Assembly (NCBI RefSeq): GCF_937936315.1
Contig: NZ_CALGWU010000024.1
Span: forward strand, 87,649-151,648
Origin: an uncultured Capnocytophaga sp.
Lineage (GTDB): Bacteria; Bacteroidota; Bacteroidia; Flavobacteriales; Flavobacteriaceae
Length of the DNA: 64,000 bases
Reading direction: 5' to 3'
The number at the start of each line of letters is the position of its first letter. Positions within the stretch are counted from its first letter, which is position 1. This document shows positions 41,404 through 49,865 of this stretch, piece after piece. Made by a program: the position numbers and the translations under genes. The notes beneath the pieces are model-generated. The model saw only the letters and a list, made by a program, of their open reading frames with translations. It was not told the origin of the DNA and made no database searches.

Positions 41404-44400
41404 TTAAAATCCTATTTGGAATGACAAGGTATATTGTTTGGGGGTAGGTAATGACACACCGCCAGACTTGTAATACTCAGGATCTTGACCGTTGAGTTTG
41501 CTATCGGAATAAATAAGGAATGGATTAGTAGCTTGCGCTCGTACCGTAAGGCTGCTCATACCATAGCGTTCCAAAGCCTTTTTAGGTACACGGTAGCCCA
41601 ATGATATACTCTTCATACGCACAAAGCTACCATCGGCAACGCGGTTTTGAGAATAGTTGTACGTATTATAAGCGCGCTCTATATTCTCCTTGCCAATGAG
41701 CTCCATAAGGCTCTGTGAAGGCAATGAGGGCACCTCGGTACGGAGTTCGTCGTAAGGGTGCAACCAGCGGTTGTAGTACTCTTTAGAAAAGACATTCAAA
41801 TCGCCGAAAGTAGGATCGAAAGTAGGGTTCAAACGGATTTTGTTGCCCGCTTGAGCCGAGATAAAGAAAGAGGCTTCCCAATTTTTATAGGTAAAAGTAT
41901 TAGAGAGTCCTGCAATCACATTGGGTTCTACCGAGCCGTGATAGATAAGGTAGGATTTTGAGTACTGTGTATCGAGAAAATCAGCGCCTACTACATTGGC
42001 ATTTGCGCGATTGTTGAGCGGATAGAGTCCGAAATCGAAAGTAGGCAAACCTTGGTGGTTCACTCCTTGATAGTTGAACGAAAACAATGATCCTTTAGGG
42101 TAGCCCACAATATTGCCGCGCCCTGTACCCGATACCATATCAAAAGTGTTAGGGGTGTTGAGCAAACGAGTAATCTTTTGGTTCATATAGCTGAACGAGA
42201 TAGTAGTTGTCCATTGGAAATCTTGCTGCTGTATGTTTTTGGTATTCAGAGATAACTCTATGCCGCGGGTGCGCATATCGCCAAAATTGGCGTACTTATA
42301 GTATTCACCGCCTATGCCAGAGGTGCGAATCAAGTCAATAAGGTCGAATGAATTGCGCTGATAAACATCTACCGACATACTGATGCGATTGTTGAAAAAT
42401 CCTGCATCGACACCGAGATTCAGCTCATACATCTTCTCCCAAGTCAGGTCGCGGTTTTCTAAGTGCAGCAAACGCAAGGCGTTCTCTCTATCGCTAAAGC
42501 GGTAGCGGTTTTGCACATAGTTTTGGAATACACTATAAGAATTGATTGCTTGCTCGTTCATTTTGGCAGTAAGCCCATAGCTGGCTCTCAGGGCAAGGGT
42601 ACTGATGTTTTTGCTGTTGAAAAAATCTTCGCGGTCTATATTCCACTTCGCACCCACATTCCACGTAGGCAACCAGCGAGAGCGCGTACCACGACCAGCG
42701 GTATTAGACCCTTCGTAGTTCAGTACGGCATTGGCGATATACTTACCTTTATAGCCATACGTACCACTGGCAGAAAAGGTGATGCCACGGTCGTACTTCT
42801 CGGTAAGTGCGAAATAGTTGTTGCCCTCGTTGAGGAGTTTTTGAAAGATAAGCGGATTGGTAAATACTTGATTGCCGCGATCATACTGAATGCCGTAGCC
42901 TTGGAAAGGCGTAACGGTGCGGTCGGCATAGCGAATTTCGGCAAAACCAAAGGCTTTGAGGTCGTGGTGCTCGTGCAAGGTGCGGTGGTAATCAACCGCC
43001 AAGCGCCCCATATAGCTTTTGAGAGAGGTTTCCGTTTTATTGAAAATACCCCCATTGGTGAGCGCTATTTGTGGAGGCGCTAAAGGATTGTCCTTATTTT
43101 TGAGCAAATAGATATTATCATTGGCTACCTGAGGGGTTTCATTGGCGCGAAACGCCTTGATAACATTAGAATTTTCGGTGATATAGTGCGATGATTGTGT
43201 TTGTGCTTGACGCGCGGATACTAAGGCAGTAACTTCTAAATGCGGATTGACCTTGTAAGAGGCTTCAGCTTGTATTTTGAAGTCAAGTACATCAATTTTC
43301 ATATAGTTGTTGCGATATTCCTCCAAAATATTGAAAGGCGCCCAATTGTTGCGGTAGTACTCTAAATTACCCTGTGCATCTTTAGGTCGCAAGGTGCGCG
43401 ACGTACCTAAAGCATACGAAAAAGGATTGATGTCAAAATCGCGTTCGAAAGCACCTACAGCTGTGTTTTTACGCTGTGCAAAAGTGCCAGGGGCTTTCTG
43501 ACTGCGTAAATTCCCTACGGCAGTAAAGGTAGCTTTTAGTTGGTCGTTGATATAAAAAGTATTTTTGAGGTTGGCAGTGATACGCTTCACATTATCGGTA
43601 ATCGTCCAGCCACTGTCGTGATAATAACCTAAAGAAGCATAACTCGTACTGTTTTTGCCCCCACCGCTGAAAGTAATGGTGTGGCTGCGTATGGGGTTGA
43701 TAGAAAAAAGATGTTTGAACCAATCGGTATTGGCGTATTCGCGTTCTCTCATAAAGGCAGCTTGAGCTGCTGGTGTATTAGGGTAGTAGTAATTGCCGGT
43801 ATTAGGGTTGATGGTACTCACTCCCTTATACCACTGGTAGTAAATGCCACTGCGCCTGCCATAAAGGGTGTTTTGCAAATTGAAATAGCCTTTGCTGTTC
43901 ATCTCTTGCAAGAGTGACATCGTTTCTTGCGAGTTCAGCAAGTCAAAATCTTTATACGACGGAATGGTGCGAAAACTCTGTTCGTAGCTATACGTAATGC
44001 GGTTAGGCGTATCACGTTTGCCCGATTTGGTTGTAATAACAATCACCCCATTGAGGGCGCGCGCTCCGTACATTGAGGTAGCCGATGCATCTTTCAGCAC
44101 TTGTATATCCTCTATATCAGTAGCGTTGAGTCCGGCAATAGCCGAGCTCACTAAGGTAACCGCATCACCAGAAACCAATTGGTCAAGACTGAGGGACACC
44201 AAATCTTCATAAATCGCCCCATCGATTACCCAAAGCGGCTGTACATTTCCTATGATAGAAGCCCCCCCGCGAATATTGATGCGCGGCGCCGAGCCAAAAG
44301 AGCCCGTTACATTTTGGATAGAAAGTCCAGCCACACGCCCTTCGAGCATACGTGATATATCGGCAACGCCTTCCATTTTGATATTGTCCATCTTCACCGA

Positions 44401-44757
44401 AGCAGCTGCCCCTGTAAATACGCGGTTTTGTATTTTCTGGTAGCCCGTGAGTACTACTCCCTCTAAGGCTTGGGCTTCTTCTTGGAGTATGATTTGCAGG
44501 CTCTCCCCTTTGATTTTGAAGCGTTGGGTTTTCATTCCCACATAACTCACTTCAAGGGTTTGCCCTACTTGCGCTTTGATGCTGAAATGCCCCTCCATAT
44601 CGGTACTGGTGCCTATATGTGATTCTTTCACCACTATCGTCGCACCCAACAGCGGAGTGCCATTGGTTTCTTTCACCGTTCCTTTGAGGGTAAAGGTTTG
44701 AGCGCTAGCAGATAGGCTTACGAGGAGAAAAAGAAATATGTATGACAGTTTGTTCAT
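41404..44757 (-). CDS. SusC/RagA family TonB-linked outer-membrane transporter
   Basis: Encodes 1117 residues. Signal peptide MNKLSYIFLFLLVSLSASAQ, a carboxypeptidase-D-like regulatory domain (FTLKGTVKETNGTPLLGATI, DMEGHFSIKAQVGQTLEVSY), the plug (RMLEGRVAGLSIQNVTGSFG, RINIRGGASIIGNVQPLWVI, VLKDASATSMYGARALNGVI), then a large 22-strand barrel ending YTLSFQIGF. The terminal Phe is typical of outer-membrane barrels. It imports a bulky substrate with TonB energy together with SusD. It begins 2 bp after the stop of the FecA-like receptor, so both are in one operon. Confidence 0.95.
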   Translation of the reverse strand: MNKLSYIFLFLLVSLSASAQTFTLKGTVKETNGTPLLGATIVVKESHIGTSTDMEGHFSIKAQVGQTLEVSYVGMKTQRFKIKGESLQIILQEEAQALEGVVLTGYQKIQNRVFTGAAASVKMDNIKMEGVADISRMLEGRVAGLSIQNVTGSFGSAPRINIRGGASIIGNVQPLWVIDGAIYEDLVSLSLDQLVSGDAVTLVSSAIAGLNATDIEDIQVLKDASATSMYGARALNGVIVITTKSGKRDTPNRITYSYEQSFRTIPSYKDFDLLNSQETMSLLQEMNSKGYFNLQNTLYGRRSGIYYQWYKGVSTINPNTGNYYYPNTPAAQAAFMREREYANTDWFKHLFSINPIRSHTITFSGGGKNSTSYASLGYYHDSGWTITDNVKRITANLKNTFYINDQLKATFTAVGNLRSQKAPGTFAQRKNTAVGAFERDFDINPFSYALGTSRTLRPKDAQGNLEYYRNNWAPFNILEEYRNNYMKIDVLDFKIQAEASYKVNPHLEVTALVSARQAQTQSSHYITENSNVIKAFRANETPQVANDNIYLLKNKDNPLAPPQIALTNGGIFNKTETSLKSYMGRLAVDYHRTLHEHHDLKAFGFAEIRYADRTVTPFQGYGIQYDRGNQVFTNPLIFQKLLNEGNNYFALTEKYDRGITFSASGTYGYKGKYIANAVLNYEGSNTAGRGTRSRWLPTWNVGAKWNIDREDFFNSKNISTLALRASYGLTAKMNEQAINSYSVFQNYVQNRYRFSDRENALRLLHLENRDLTWEKMYELNLGVDAGFFNNRISMSVDVYQRNSFDLIDLIRTSGIGGEYYKYANFGDMRTRGIELSLNTKNIQQQDFQWTTTISFSYMNQKITRLLNTPNTFDMVSGTGRGNIVGYPKGSLFSFNYQGVNHQGLPTFDFGLYPLNNRANANVVGADFLDTQYSKSYLIYHGSVEPNVIAGLSNTFTYKNWEASFFISAQAGNKIRLNPTFDPTFGDLNVFSKEYYNRWLHPYDELRTEVPSLPSQSLMELIGKENIERAYNTYNYSQNRVADGSFVRMKSISLGYRVPKKALERYGMSSLTVRAQATNPFLIYSDSKLNGQDPEYYKSGGVSLPTPKQYTLSFQIGF

Positions 44758-44759
44758 CG

Positions 44760-47072
44760 TTAATTTACTTTGTAAATGATGCCACCAAAAATACCCAAAG
44801 GATGCCCTGGACGCAATCCTGAAGGGTGACGGGATACCAAATAAGTGCGATTGGTAAGGTTGATAGCGTTTAGGGTGAGGGTAAAACGGCGAGCGAAATG
44901 CGCTTTAGCAGCAACATCAATAATGGTATAGGCAGGGATTTTATGACGTTCGGCAATAAGTCCTTGCCCTGGTTCAGTGCGCACAGCACCATTATAGCGA
45001 ATACCTATATTCAGTTCGTATTTTTTGTACTCGGCTCCTATACTCAAGTTGAGGCTATGGCGATTGATATAAGGTATTTCGTCACCTGCAATCACTCGCC
45101 CCCAAGAGTTGCTCTCGAAAGAGTTTTTCATCTCGGTATCGGTGAAGGTGTAGGAGAGTTGTAAGGGGGTTTTTATAGGAGATTCCTCAGGAAATGGCTG
45201 ATATTGTGCGATGAACTCAGCTCCTTTCACGACAGCTTCCCCCACGTTGAACTGTTCGAGGGTACCTGTACCGCCCATAGCTGCAAGGTCGCTGCCCAAC
45301 ATATTGCTGTAGTTATTGTAAAAACCTATCACTTCAGTTTTTAGCTGTTTGTAATTCACACGCAAGCCCGCTTCAAAGTTGATACTGCTTTCGGGTTTTT
45401 GGTTTTCGGTGAGTAGGGTGATGTTACCATTTCTGTCCATCACACGCTTTTCTTTACTCACCCCTGGGGGTGAAAAGCCCTTGTGTACACCAGCAAAAGC
45501 AGACAGCCCATCGGTGAGGTTGTAGTGTAGCCCCAAACTGGGTATTACGGCATTAGCTACATTGGTGGTTTCTATGCGTTTTTGCCCTGTACGGCGGGTA
45601 TCGGCAGTAGTATAATCTTTTTCTAACAATTCTATATGTTCAAAGCGCAAGCCCGCAGTTACAGTGAGCTGTTTGTAAGTCAGTTTAGAAAGCCAATAAG
45701 CCGCTAAGGCATTGGCACGGGTTATCTTATTCGCCTGACTGCCCTGCAGACCTTTCCAAAGGAGTTGCATTTGCTGGTTTTTCATTGCATAGATATCGTC
45801 CCACTGGTTGCGGTCTTCTTCATCAGTGTGGTAACGCAACCCCCACTCATTGTCTAAATAACAATTGCCCCATATCGCTTTGTATTCTGCTTTGGTTTGC
45901 ACGCCACGAGAGAAATAGTTGCGGTAGTTGGCACGCACAAATAGCCCAGGGTTGTCCTTCAAGCGTTCGTAATCGTTGTAGAACACGCGACTATCGGTTT
46001 TACCTGAAAGTATATCAAAATAAGGAGCATTAGTTTCGGGATCGGAGAGAATTTGCCCAATGGTGCGTTTTTCGTTGGCTGAAGTGCCGTATTTCACCGA
46101 TTCAAGTTTGTACCAATTGCGGAAGAAGGTATTGTAATAGAAGTGAGTAGTAAATTTTAGTCGGTTAGAAAACTGAAGAAGGTAAGTACCCACCCACTGG
46201 GTGTGGCGGGTTGTGAGGTGGTCTTTTTGAGAGCCTACATAGCGCAGGAAAGGCGTTCGGGCAAAATCGGATTGGGTGAGACCCACGTAAGTTTCGTTAG
46301 AATCTTCGTCGGCATAGCCCGCTTTGAGTTCAAAAGAGTGGTTAGCCCCTTCGGTTTTAGCAGTATTCACTTTGAATTTAGCAATCAAATCATTGCGTTT
46401 GAAGCCTGCATTTTGTTTGTTTTCAAAATGTTTGAAGCCATCGGACTGGTAGCGGAGATATTCCACCATATAGCCGAAGTGTTTTTTACTGTCGCCTGCG
46501 TTGATGTGCGTTTTAAGGGTGTTGTTAGTTCCACTGGAAGCACTTAGCTTGGCTGAAAATTTGGTTGGGATAGCCGTGGATACCATATTGATAGCCCCAC
46601 CAGTAGTGAACGGACCGTATTGCACTTGGCTACTGCCTTTCACCACCTCCACCGCTTGCATACGAGCCGCATTAGGGAAATAGTAAGCCGCAGGGGCTGC
46701 ATAAGGAGCAGGAGCCGCCAAAATACCGTCCTCCATCAGGGTGATTTTCTCACTTCGCTCTGCTTTAGTACCTCGCAAACTGATGTTAGGTCGCAAGCCA
46801 TAACCATCTTCTTCGTACACATTCACCCCAGGAACAGCTTTGAGCATACGGTTGATATCAGTATAGCCCATTTTTTGAATTTCTTGAGGAGAGATGTAAT
46901 ACGCTGAGCCCGTACGGTTGCGCGCCTGAAACTTGCTACCTAATATTTGCTGAGCCGATACCGTTACTTCGTCTAATTTTTGAATGGTATCTTTCTGTTG
47001 TTCATTTTGTTGAGCAAAAGCAAAAGAGGTAGGTAACCAAGATAAAAGTATAAAAACACCCAATGTTTTCAT
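44760..47072 (-). CDS. FecA-like TonB-dependent receptor
   Basis: Encodes 770 residues. Signal MKTLGVFILLSWLPTSFAFA; plug domain with KLDEVTVSAQQILGSKFQAR, YYISPQEIQKMGYTDINRML, GLRPNISLRGTKAERSEKIT and PNAARMQAVEVVKGSSQVQY; barrel ending HPLGIFGGIIYKVN. The plug resembles the ferric-citrate receptor FecA and relatives, and there is no N-terminal signalling domain. It is the first gene of the nine-gene surface locus behind a canonical promoter. FecA-type receptors import iron chelates, which supports an iron role for the whole locus, similar to the seven-gene Sus-like iron capture system known from C. canimorsus. Exact ligand unknown. Confidence 0.9.
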   Translation of the reverse strand: MKTLGVFILLSWLPTSFAFAQQNEQQKDTIQKLDEVTVSAQQILGSKFQARNRTGSAYYISPQEIQKMGYTDINRMLKAVPGVNVYEEDGYGLRPNISLRGTKAERSEKITLMEDGILAAPAPYAAPAAYYFPNAARMQAVEVVKGSSQVQYGPFTTGGAINMVSTAIPTKFSAKLSASSGTNNTLKTHINAGDSKKHFGYMVEYLRYQSDGFKHFENKQNAGFKRNDLIAKFKVNTAKTEGANHSFELKAGYADEDSNETYVGLTQSDFARTPFLRYVGSQKDHLTTRHTQWVGTYLLQFSNRLKFTTHFYYNTFFRNWYKLESVKYGTSANEKRTIGQILSDPETNAPYFDILSGKTDSRVFYNDYERLKDNPGLFVRANYRNYFSRGVQTKAEYKAIWGNCYLDNEWGLRYHTDEEDRNQWDDIYAMKNQQMQLLWKGLQGSQANKITRANALAAYWLSKLTYKQLTVTAGLRFEHIELLEKDYTTADTRRTGQKRIETTNVANAVIPSLGLHYNLTDGLSAFAGVHKGFSPPGVSKEKRVMDRNGNITLLTENQKPESSINFEAGLRVNYKQLKTEVIGFYNNYSNMLGSDLAAMGGTGTLEQFNVGEAVVKGAEFIAQYQPFPEESPIKTPLQLSYTFTDTEMKNSFESNSWGRVIAGDEIPYINRHSLNLSIGAEYKKYELNIGIRYNGAVRTEPGQGLIAERHKIPAYTIIDVAAKAHFARRFTLTLNAINLTNRTYLVSRHPSGLRPGHPLGIFGGIIYKVN

Positions 47073-47094
47073 ATAGGAATCTTAAAATCGGGCG

Positions 47095-47126
47095 CAAAAG
47101 TAGGTATTATTTATAAATAAAACAAA
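47095..47126 (-). promoter_or_regulatory. promoter of the nine-gene surface locus with an embedded palindrome
   Basis: On the minus strand TTTG (47123-47126), a 20-bp spacer and TACTTTTG (47095-47102) match the Bacteroidota consensus. Inside the spacer, 47107-47120 is the perfect 14-bp palindrome TTATTTATAAATAA. A repressor bound there would block the promoter. In an iron-uptake locus a Fur-type site is the natural guess, although the match to the classic Fur box is only in AT-richness. Confidence 0.7.
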
Positions 47127-47137
47127 TAAGGACTGGA

Positions 47138-47171
47138 AATTACGAGTTACGAATTACGAGTTACGAAAAAA
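47138..47171. repeat. heptamer tandem repeat (GAGTTAC type)
   Basis: AAATTAC, GAGTTAC, GAATTAC, GAGTTAC, GAAAAAA: the same 7-bp period as other arrays but an unrelated unit. Confidence 0.7.
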
Positions 47172-47199
47172 CGGTGAATTATAAGTGCTTTATTTTATA

Positions 47200-47255
47200 A
47201 GGGCGTTTGCAAAAAGTTTTATTTTATAGGGGCGTTTGCAAAACGCCCCTACAGT
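47200..47255. repeat. dispersed element core, inverted
   Basis: GGGCGTTTGCAAAAAGTTTT and GGGGCGTTTGCAAAACGCCCC: the reverse complement of the two-core form at about 25608-25655. It sits just after the glutaminase stop codon (minus strand) and could form a strong hairpin acting as its terminator. Confidence 0.65.
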
Positions 47256-47259
47256 GTAA

Positions 47260-48174
47260 CTAAAAAATAGAGGTATGCGTTTGGGCGGTAAACATTTCTA
47301 AGAACTTCATTCCTCTATACGAATTGCCTTTGTCGTTGAGTTTGGGACTCCATACCGCTATGCTGTAATGATTAGGCAATAGGGCAACAATCCCCCCTCC
47401 TACACCACTCTTCCCTGGTAACCCTACTTTAAAAGCAAACTCTCCGGACTCGTCATAAAATCCGCAAGTTTGCATTATGGCGTTTACGCGCTTAGTGCAG
47501 GTTTCGGTAAGGATTTGTACGCGGTCGTGCATACGGATACCGTCGTTAGCAAGAAATGAGAAGATATACGCCATCGATTTGCAAGTGAGTTCCAAAGAAC
47601 AGAGTTTGAAATAGAAGTTGAGCACCTCAATAGGGTCGTTTTCGATATTCCCGAGCGACTTGATGTAATAACACAAGGCAAAATTGCGATACCCTACTGA
47701 TTTTTCGGATTCGGCTACTAAAATAGAATAGTTGATGCTATCGTCGTTAGCCAATTCGCGTACAAAAGTGAGGAAATCGGCTTCGGCATCTTCTAAAATA
47801 GAGAGCAAAATATCACACACTACTATCGCCCCTGCGTTGATGAGCGGATTACGCGGAATACCATTATCGGCTTCTAACTGGACGAGAGAGTTGAACGAAG
47901 TACCCGACGGTTCTACATCTACGCGTTTCCACAATTGGTCGCCTATGATGCTATACGCCAAAGAGAGGGCGAGCACCTTAGCAATACTCTGCGCTGAAAA
48001 CTTTACATCGCAATCGCCTATGCCATAGGATTGTTTGTTGAGGCTATAGAAATAGACCCCAAACTGTTCGGGGTTTACTTGTGCTAATTCGGGAATGTAG
48101 GTAGGGACGGTACCAGCATTTTCGCCCTTTAATACTTCCTCATAAACGGCATCGATTATTTTTGAATATTTCAT
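47260..48174 (-). CDS. glsA: glutaminase
   Basis: Encodes 304 residues of the beta-lactamase-like serine glutaminase family. GKIA-type start replaced by VPTYIPELAQVNPEQFGVYF; the catalytic SxxK lies in VKFSAQSIAKVLALSLAYSI; then NPLINAGAIVVCDILLS, ESEKSVGYRNFALCYYIKSL, and FKVGLPGKSGVGGGIVALLP near the C-terminus. It hydrolyses L-glutamine to glutamate and ammonia in the cytoplasm. Length is normal and all core motifs are kept. It is divergent from nothing: the upstream gene (DUF695-RraB) points the same way after a heptamer repeat, and the surface locus lies downstream. Confidence 0.94.
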   Translation of the reverse strand: MKYSKIIDAVYEEVLKGENAGTVPTYIPELAQVNPEQFGVYFYSLNKQSYGIGDCDVKFSAQSIAKVLALSLAYSIIGDQLWKRVDVEPSGTSFNSLVQLEADNGIPRNPLINAGAIVVCDILLSILEDAEADFLTFVRELANDDSINYSILVAESEKSVGYRNFALCYYIKSLGNIENDPIEVLNFYFKLCSLELTCKSMAYIFSFLANDGIRMHDRVQILTETCTKRVNAIMQTCGFYDESGEFAFKVGLPGKSGVGGGIVALLPNHYSIAVWSPKLNDKGNSYRGMKFLEMFTAQTHTSIF

Positions 48175-48177
48175 TTT

Positions 48178-48205
48178 TTAATTAACAATTGACAATTAAT
48201 AATTA
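48178..48205. repeat. heptamer tandem repeat (ACAATTA type)
   Basis: TTAATTA, ACAATTG, ACAATTA, ATAATTA: four units in the 41-bp gap between the glutaminase start and the DUF695-RraB stop. Confidence 0.7.
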
Positions 48206-48215
48206 ACCATACTTC

Positions 48216-48989
48216 TTATTGTACGTTTACACAGCCCCAGCCGTCGTACTCACCTTCAAAAGGAGAGGCGAGTTCTAACAAATTCCATACAATATCATCG
48301 ATATCCAATGGACTGTCTTCACGAGAGGCTTGAACTGTATAAGGATGCGTATAGTTTTCTGCTTTGCGTTCTTCTACTGTTTTCTCATCGCTAAGAAGTA
48401 CTTTAAAACCTTTGGCTTCAACTTCTTTGGCAAAAGCCTGTTGCTGAGCAGCTTCTTTGAAGTAGATAAAATGGTCGATTTCGCGAGGCACCTCCATTTT
48501 ATCGCCATTCTTTTCGAGTTGCATTAGCACTTTGCGGTTTTGCATCGTTTGGTAAGAAAACTCATCGGGGTAGAGAAAACCGAAATAATCTTCCCACTCG
48601 GGGTCTTCGGCTATATTATACCCCGACTGATAGCCCTCAAAAGCTTGTAATGCTTCTTCACAAGTTTTTGCCAAAGCCTCAGCATTTTGGGTATAAAACC
48701 AGAGTTCTAAAAACCCTTCGGATTTCACCACCCCAGCCGATACAGCCCCTGTAGCTTCGGCTTTTTCACCTATAGCATCCTCTATATCACAGAGGATAGG
48801 ATATTCTTCATTAGAAGAAAGTCCGTCGGGTCTGGGGTTTTGCATTTTGATATAGAACTGCAAGCGTTGTGTGAGTCCTTCGAGAGGAGCGACCTCAATC
48901 AAGGCTAAATTAGTGCGTATAGAGGCAGGAGCGCCTTCGATTCGGCACATAAAGAAATCCCAATTTTGGGGAAGATTTTTATTGTTCAT
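48216..48989 (-). CDS. DUF695-RraB fusion protein
   Basis: Encodes 257 residues in two parts. The N-terminal half (1-130: WDFFMCRIEGAPASIRTNLA, then EGFLELWFYTQNAEALAKTC) fits DUF695. The C-terminal half (about 140-257: MQNRKVLMQLEKNGDKMEVP, REIDHFIYFKEAAQQQAFAK, GCVNVQ end) fits the RNase E inhibitor RraB/DUF1260 fold. RraB in gammaproteobacteria binds RNase E. In Bacteroidota this domain occurs in many small proteins of unknown role, often in immunity-like settings. The start overlaps the stop of the upstream YD-like gene by 11 bp, so the two are co-translated. Confidence 0.75.
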   Translation of the reverse strand: MNNKNLPQNWDFFMCRIEGAPASIRTNLALIEVAPLEGLTQRLQFYIKMQNPRPDGLSSNEEYPILCDIEDAIGEKAEATGAVSAGVVKSEGFLELWFYTQNAEALAKTCEEALQAFEGYQSGYNIAEDPEWEDYFGFLYPDEFSYQTMQNRKVLMQLEKNGDKMEVPREIDHFIYFKEAAQQQAFAKEVEAKGFKVLLSDEKTVEERKAENYTHPYTVQASREDSPLDIDDIVWNLLELASPFEGEYDGWGCVNVQ

Positions 48990-49851
48990 AATATTCGTAT
49001 TTTATTGTTTTTATGTTATGTAAATCGCGACTGCCTGTTAAGGTTGTTTTCTTTATGGGGTTGTGGTGCTTATCGTATTCATACTCATAGATTTCTTCAC
49101 TTTGTTCTTCCCCATCTGAAAAAATTTTTTTTGAGATTTCATCCTTGTTTTCATTGTAGGTAAAAACAATTTTAGTAGCCACTTTATCAATATTAAATTC
49201 TATTTCTATCAGATTATTTTGGTTGTCACACTTATAGTTAATTACTTTAGCTACGGACTTCCCTTTTGGATACGTAGTTGTCTCTACCATATCGTAATAC
49301 TTGTCATTATAAGAAAATGTTGTTTGTGAGGTTAAAGAATCTTCTTTGCTAATAGGAATGGTGTTCATTTTGGAGAATCTTCCTTTTTCATCATAAGAAT
49401 AAAGATTTTTAAAAGCGTATAGGTCGTTTATATACTCATCACTTTGAATTAGTTTACCTACTTCGTTATATTTATAATGAATAGTTTTTCTATTTAAAGG
49501 AGCGCCTTCATCAGAAAGAGTTACTTCAGTTTCAGTAATGAGGTTATGCTGAGTGTCATAAACATAATCTGTTGTTGTAACCTCCTTTTGAATACCATCA
49601 TCCGTTTTTATTTGCTCAATATACCCATCTGTATTAAAGGAAATAGTTGTGGAAATAGTTGAAGAACCCTCATATCCGTATGGCATGAAATGAGGCATCA
49701 TTTGCTTGACAGTTTCTAGCTTTTTAACTTTGCCGTGGAGATTCATCCCTTCCCAGTTTTTTTCGGGTAAGGTAGTGAATCTTTTTTGTCCGTTGCAAGC
49801 CAATAGGCAAAGAGCAAAGGCTAATAATGTAGTAAGCGTTTTGTAATTCAT
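48979..49851 (-). CDS. lipoprotein with YD-like repeats
   Basis: Encodes 290 residues, with the lipobox LLAC. Degenerate repeats of the type YxYDxxGxx: FNTDGYIEQIKTDDGIQKE, DYVYDTQHNLITETEVTLS, YKYNEVGKLIQSDEYINDL, YSYDEKGRFSKMNTIP, TFSYNDKYYDMVETTTYPK, YKCDNQNNLIEIEFNIDKV, FTYNENKDEISKKIFSDG, YEYDKHHNPIKKTTLTG. This is the same architecture as the protein at 29990. It likely sits at the outer membrane, either surface or periplasmic side. Role unknown. Its stop overlaps the start of the DUF695-RraB gene by 11 bp. Confidence 0.7.
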   Translation of the reverse strand: MNYKTLTTLLAFALCLLACNGQKRFTTLPEKNWEGMNLHGKVKKLETVKQMMPHFMPYGYEGSSTISTTISFNTDGYIEQIKTDDGIQKEVTTTDYVYDTQHNLITETEVTLSDEGAPLNRKTIHYKYNEVGKLIQSDEYINDLYAFKNLYSYDEKGRFSKMNTIPISKEDSLTSQTTFSYNDKYYDMVETTTYPKGKSVAKVINYKCDNQNNLIEIEFNIDKVATKIVFTYNENKDEISKKIFSDGEEQSEEIYEYEYDKHHNPIKKTTLTGSRDLHNIKTIKYEYYEQ

Positions 49852-49865
49852 ATAAGTTTGATTTA

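Noticed and set aside
42463..43083. Long open frame opposite the SusC gene
   Set aside because: It lies antisense to a well-supported SusC gene, has no family features and follows from codon bias of the other strand.
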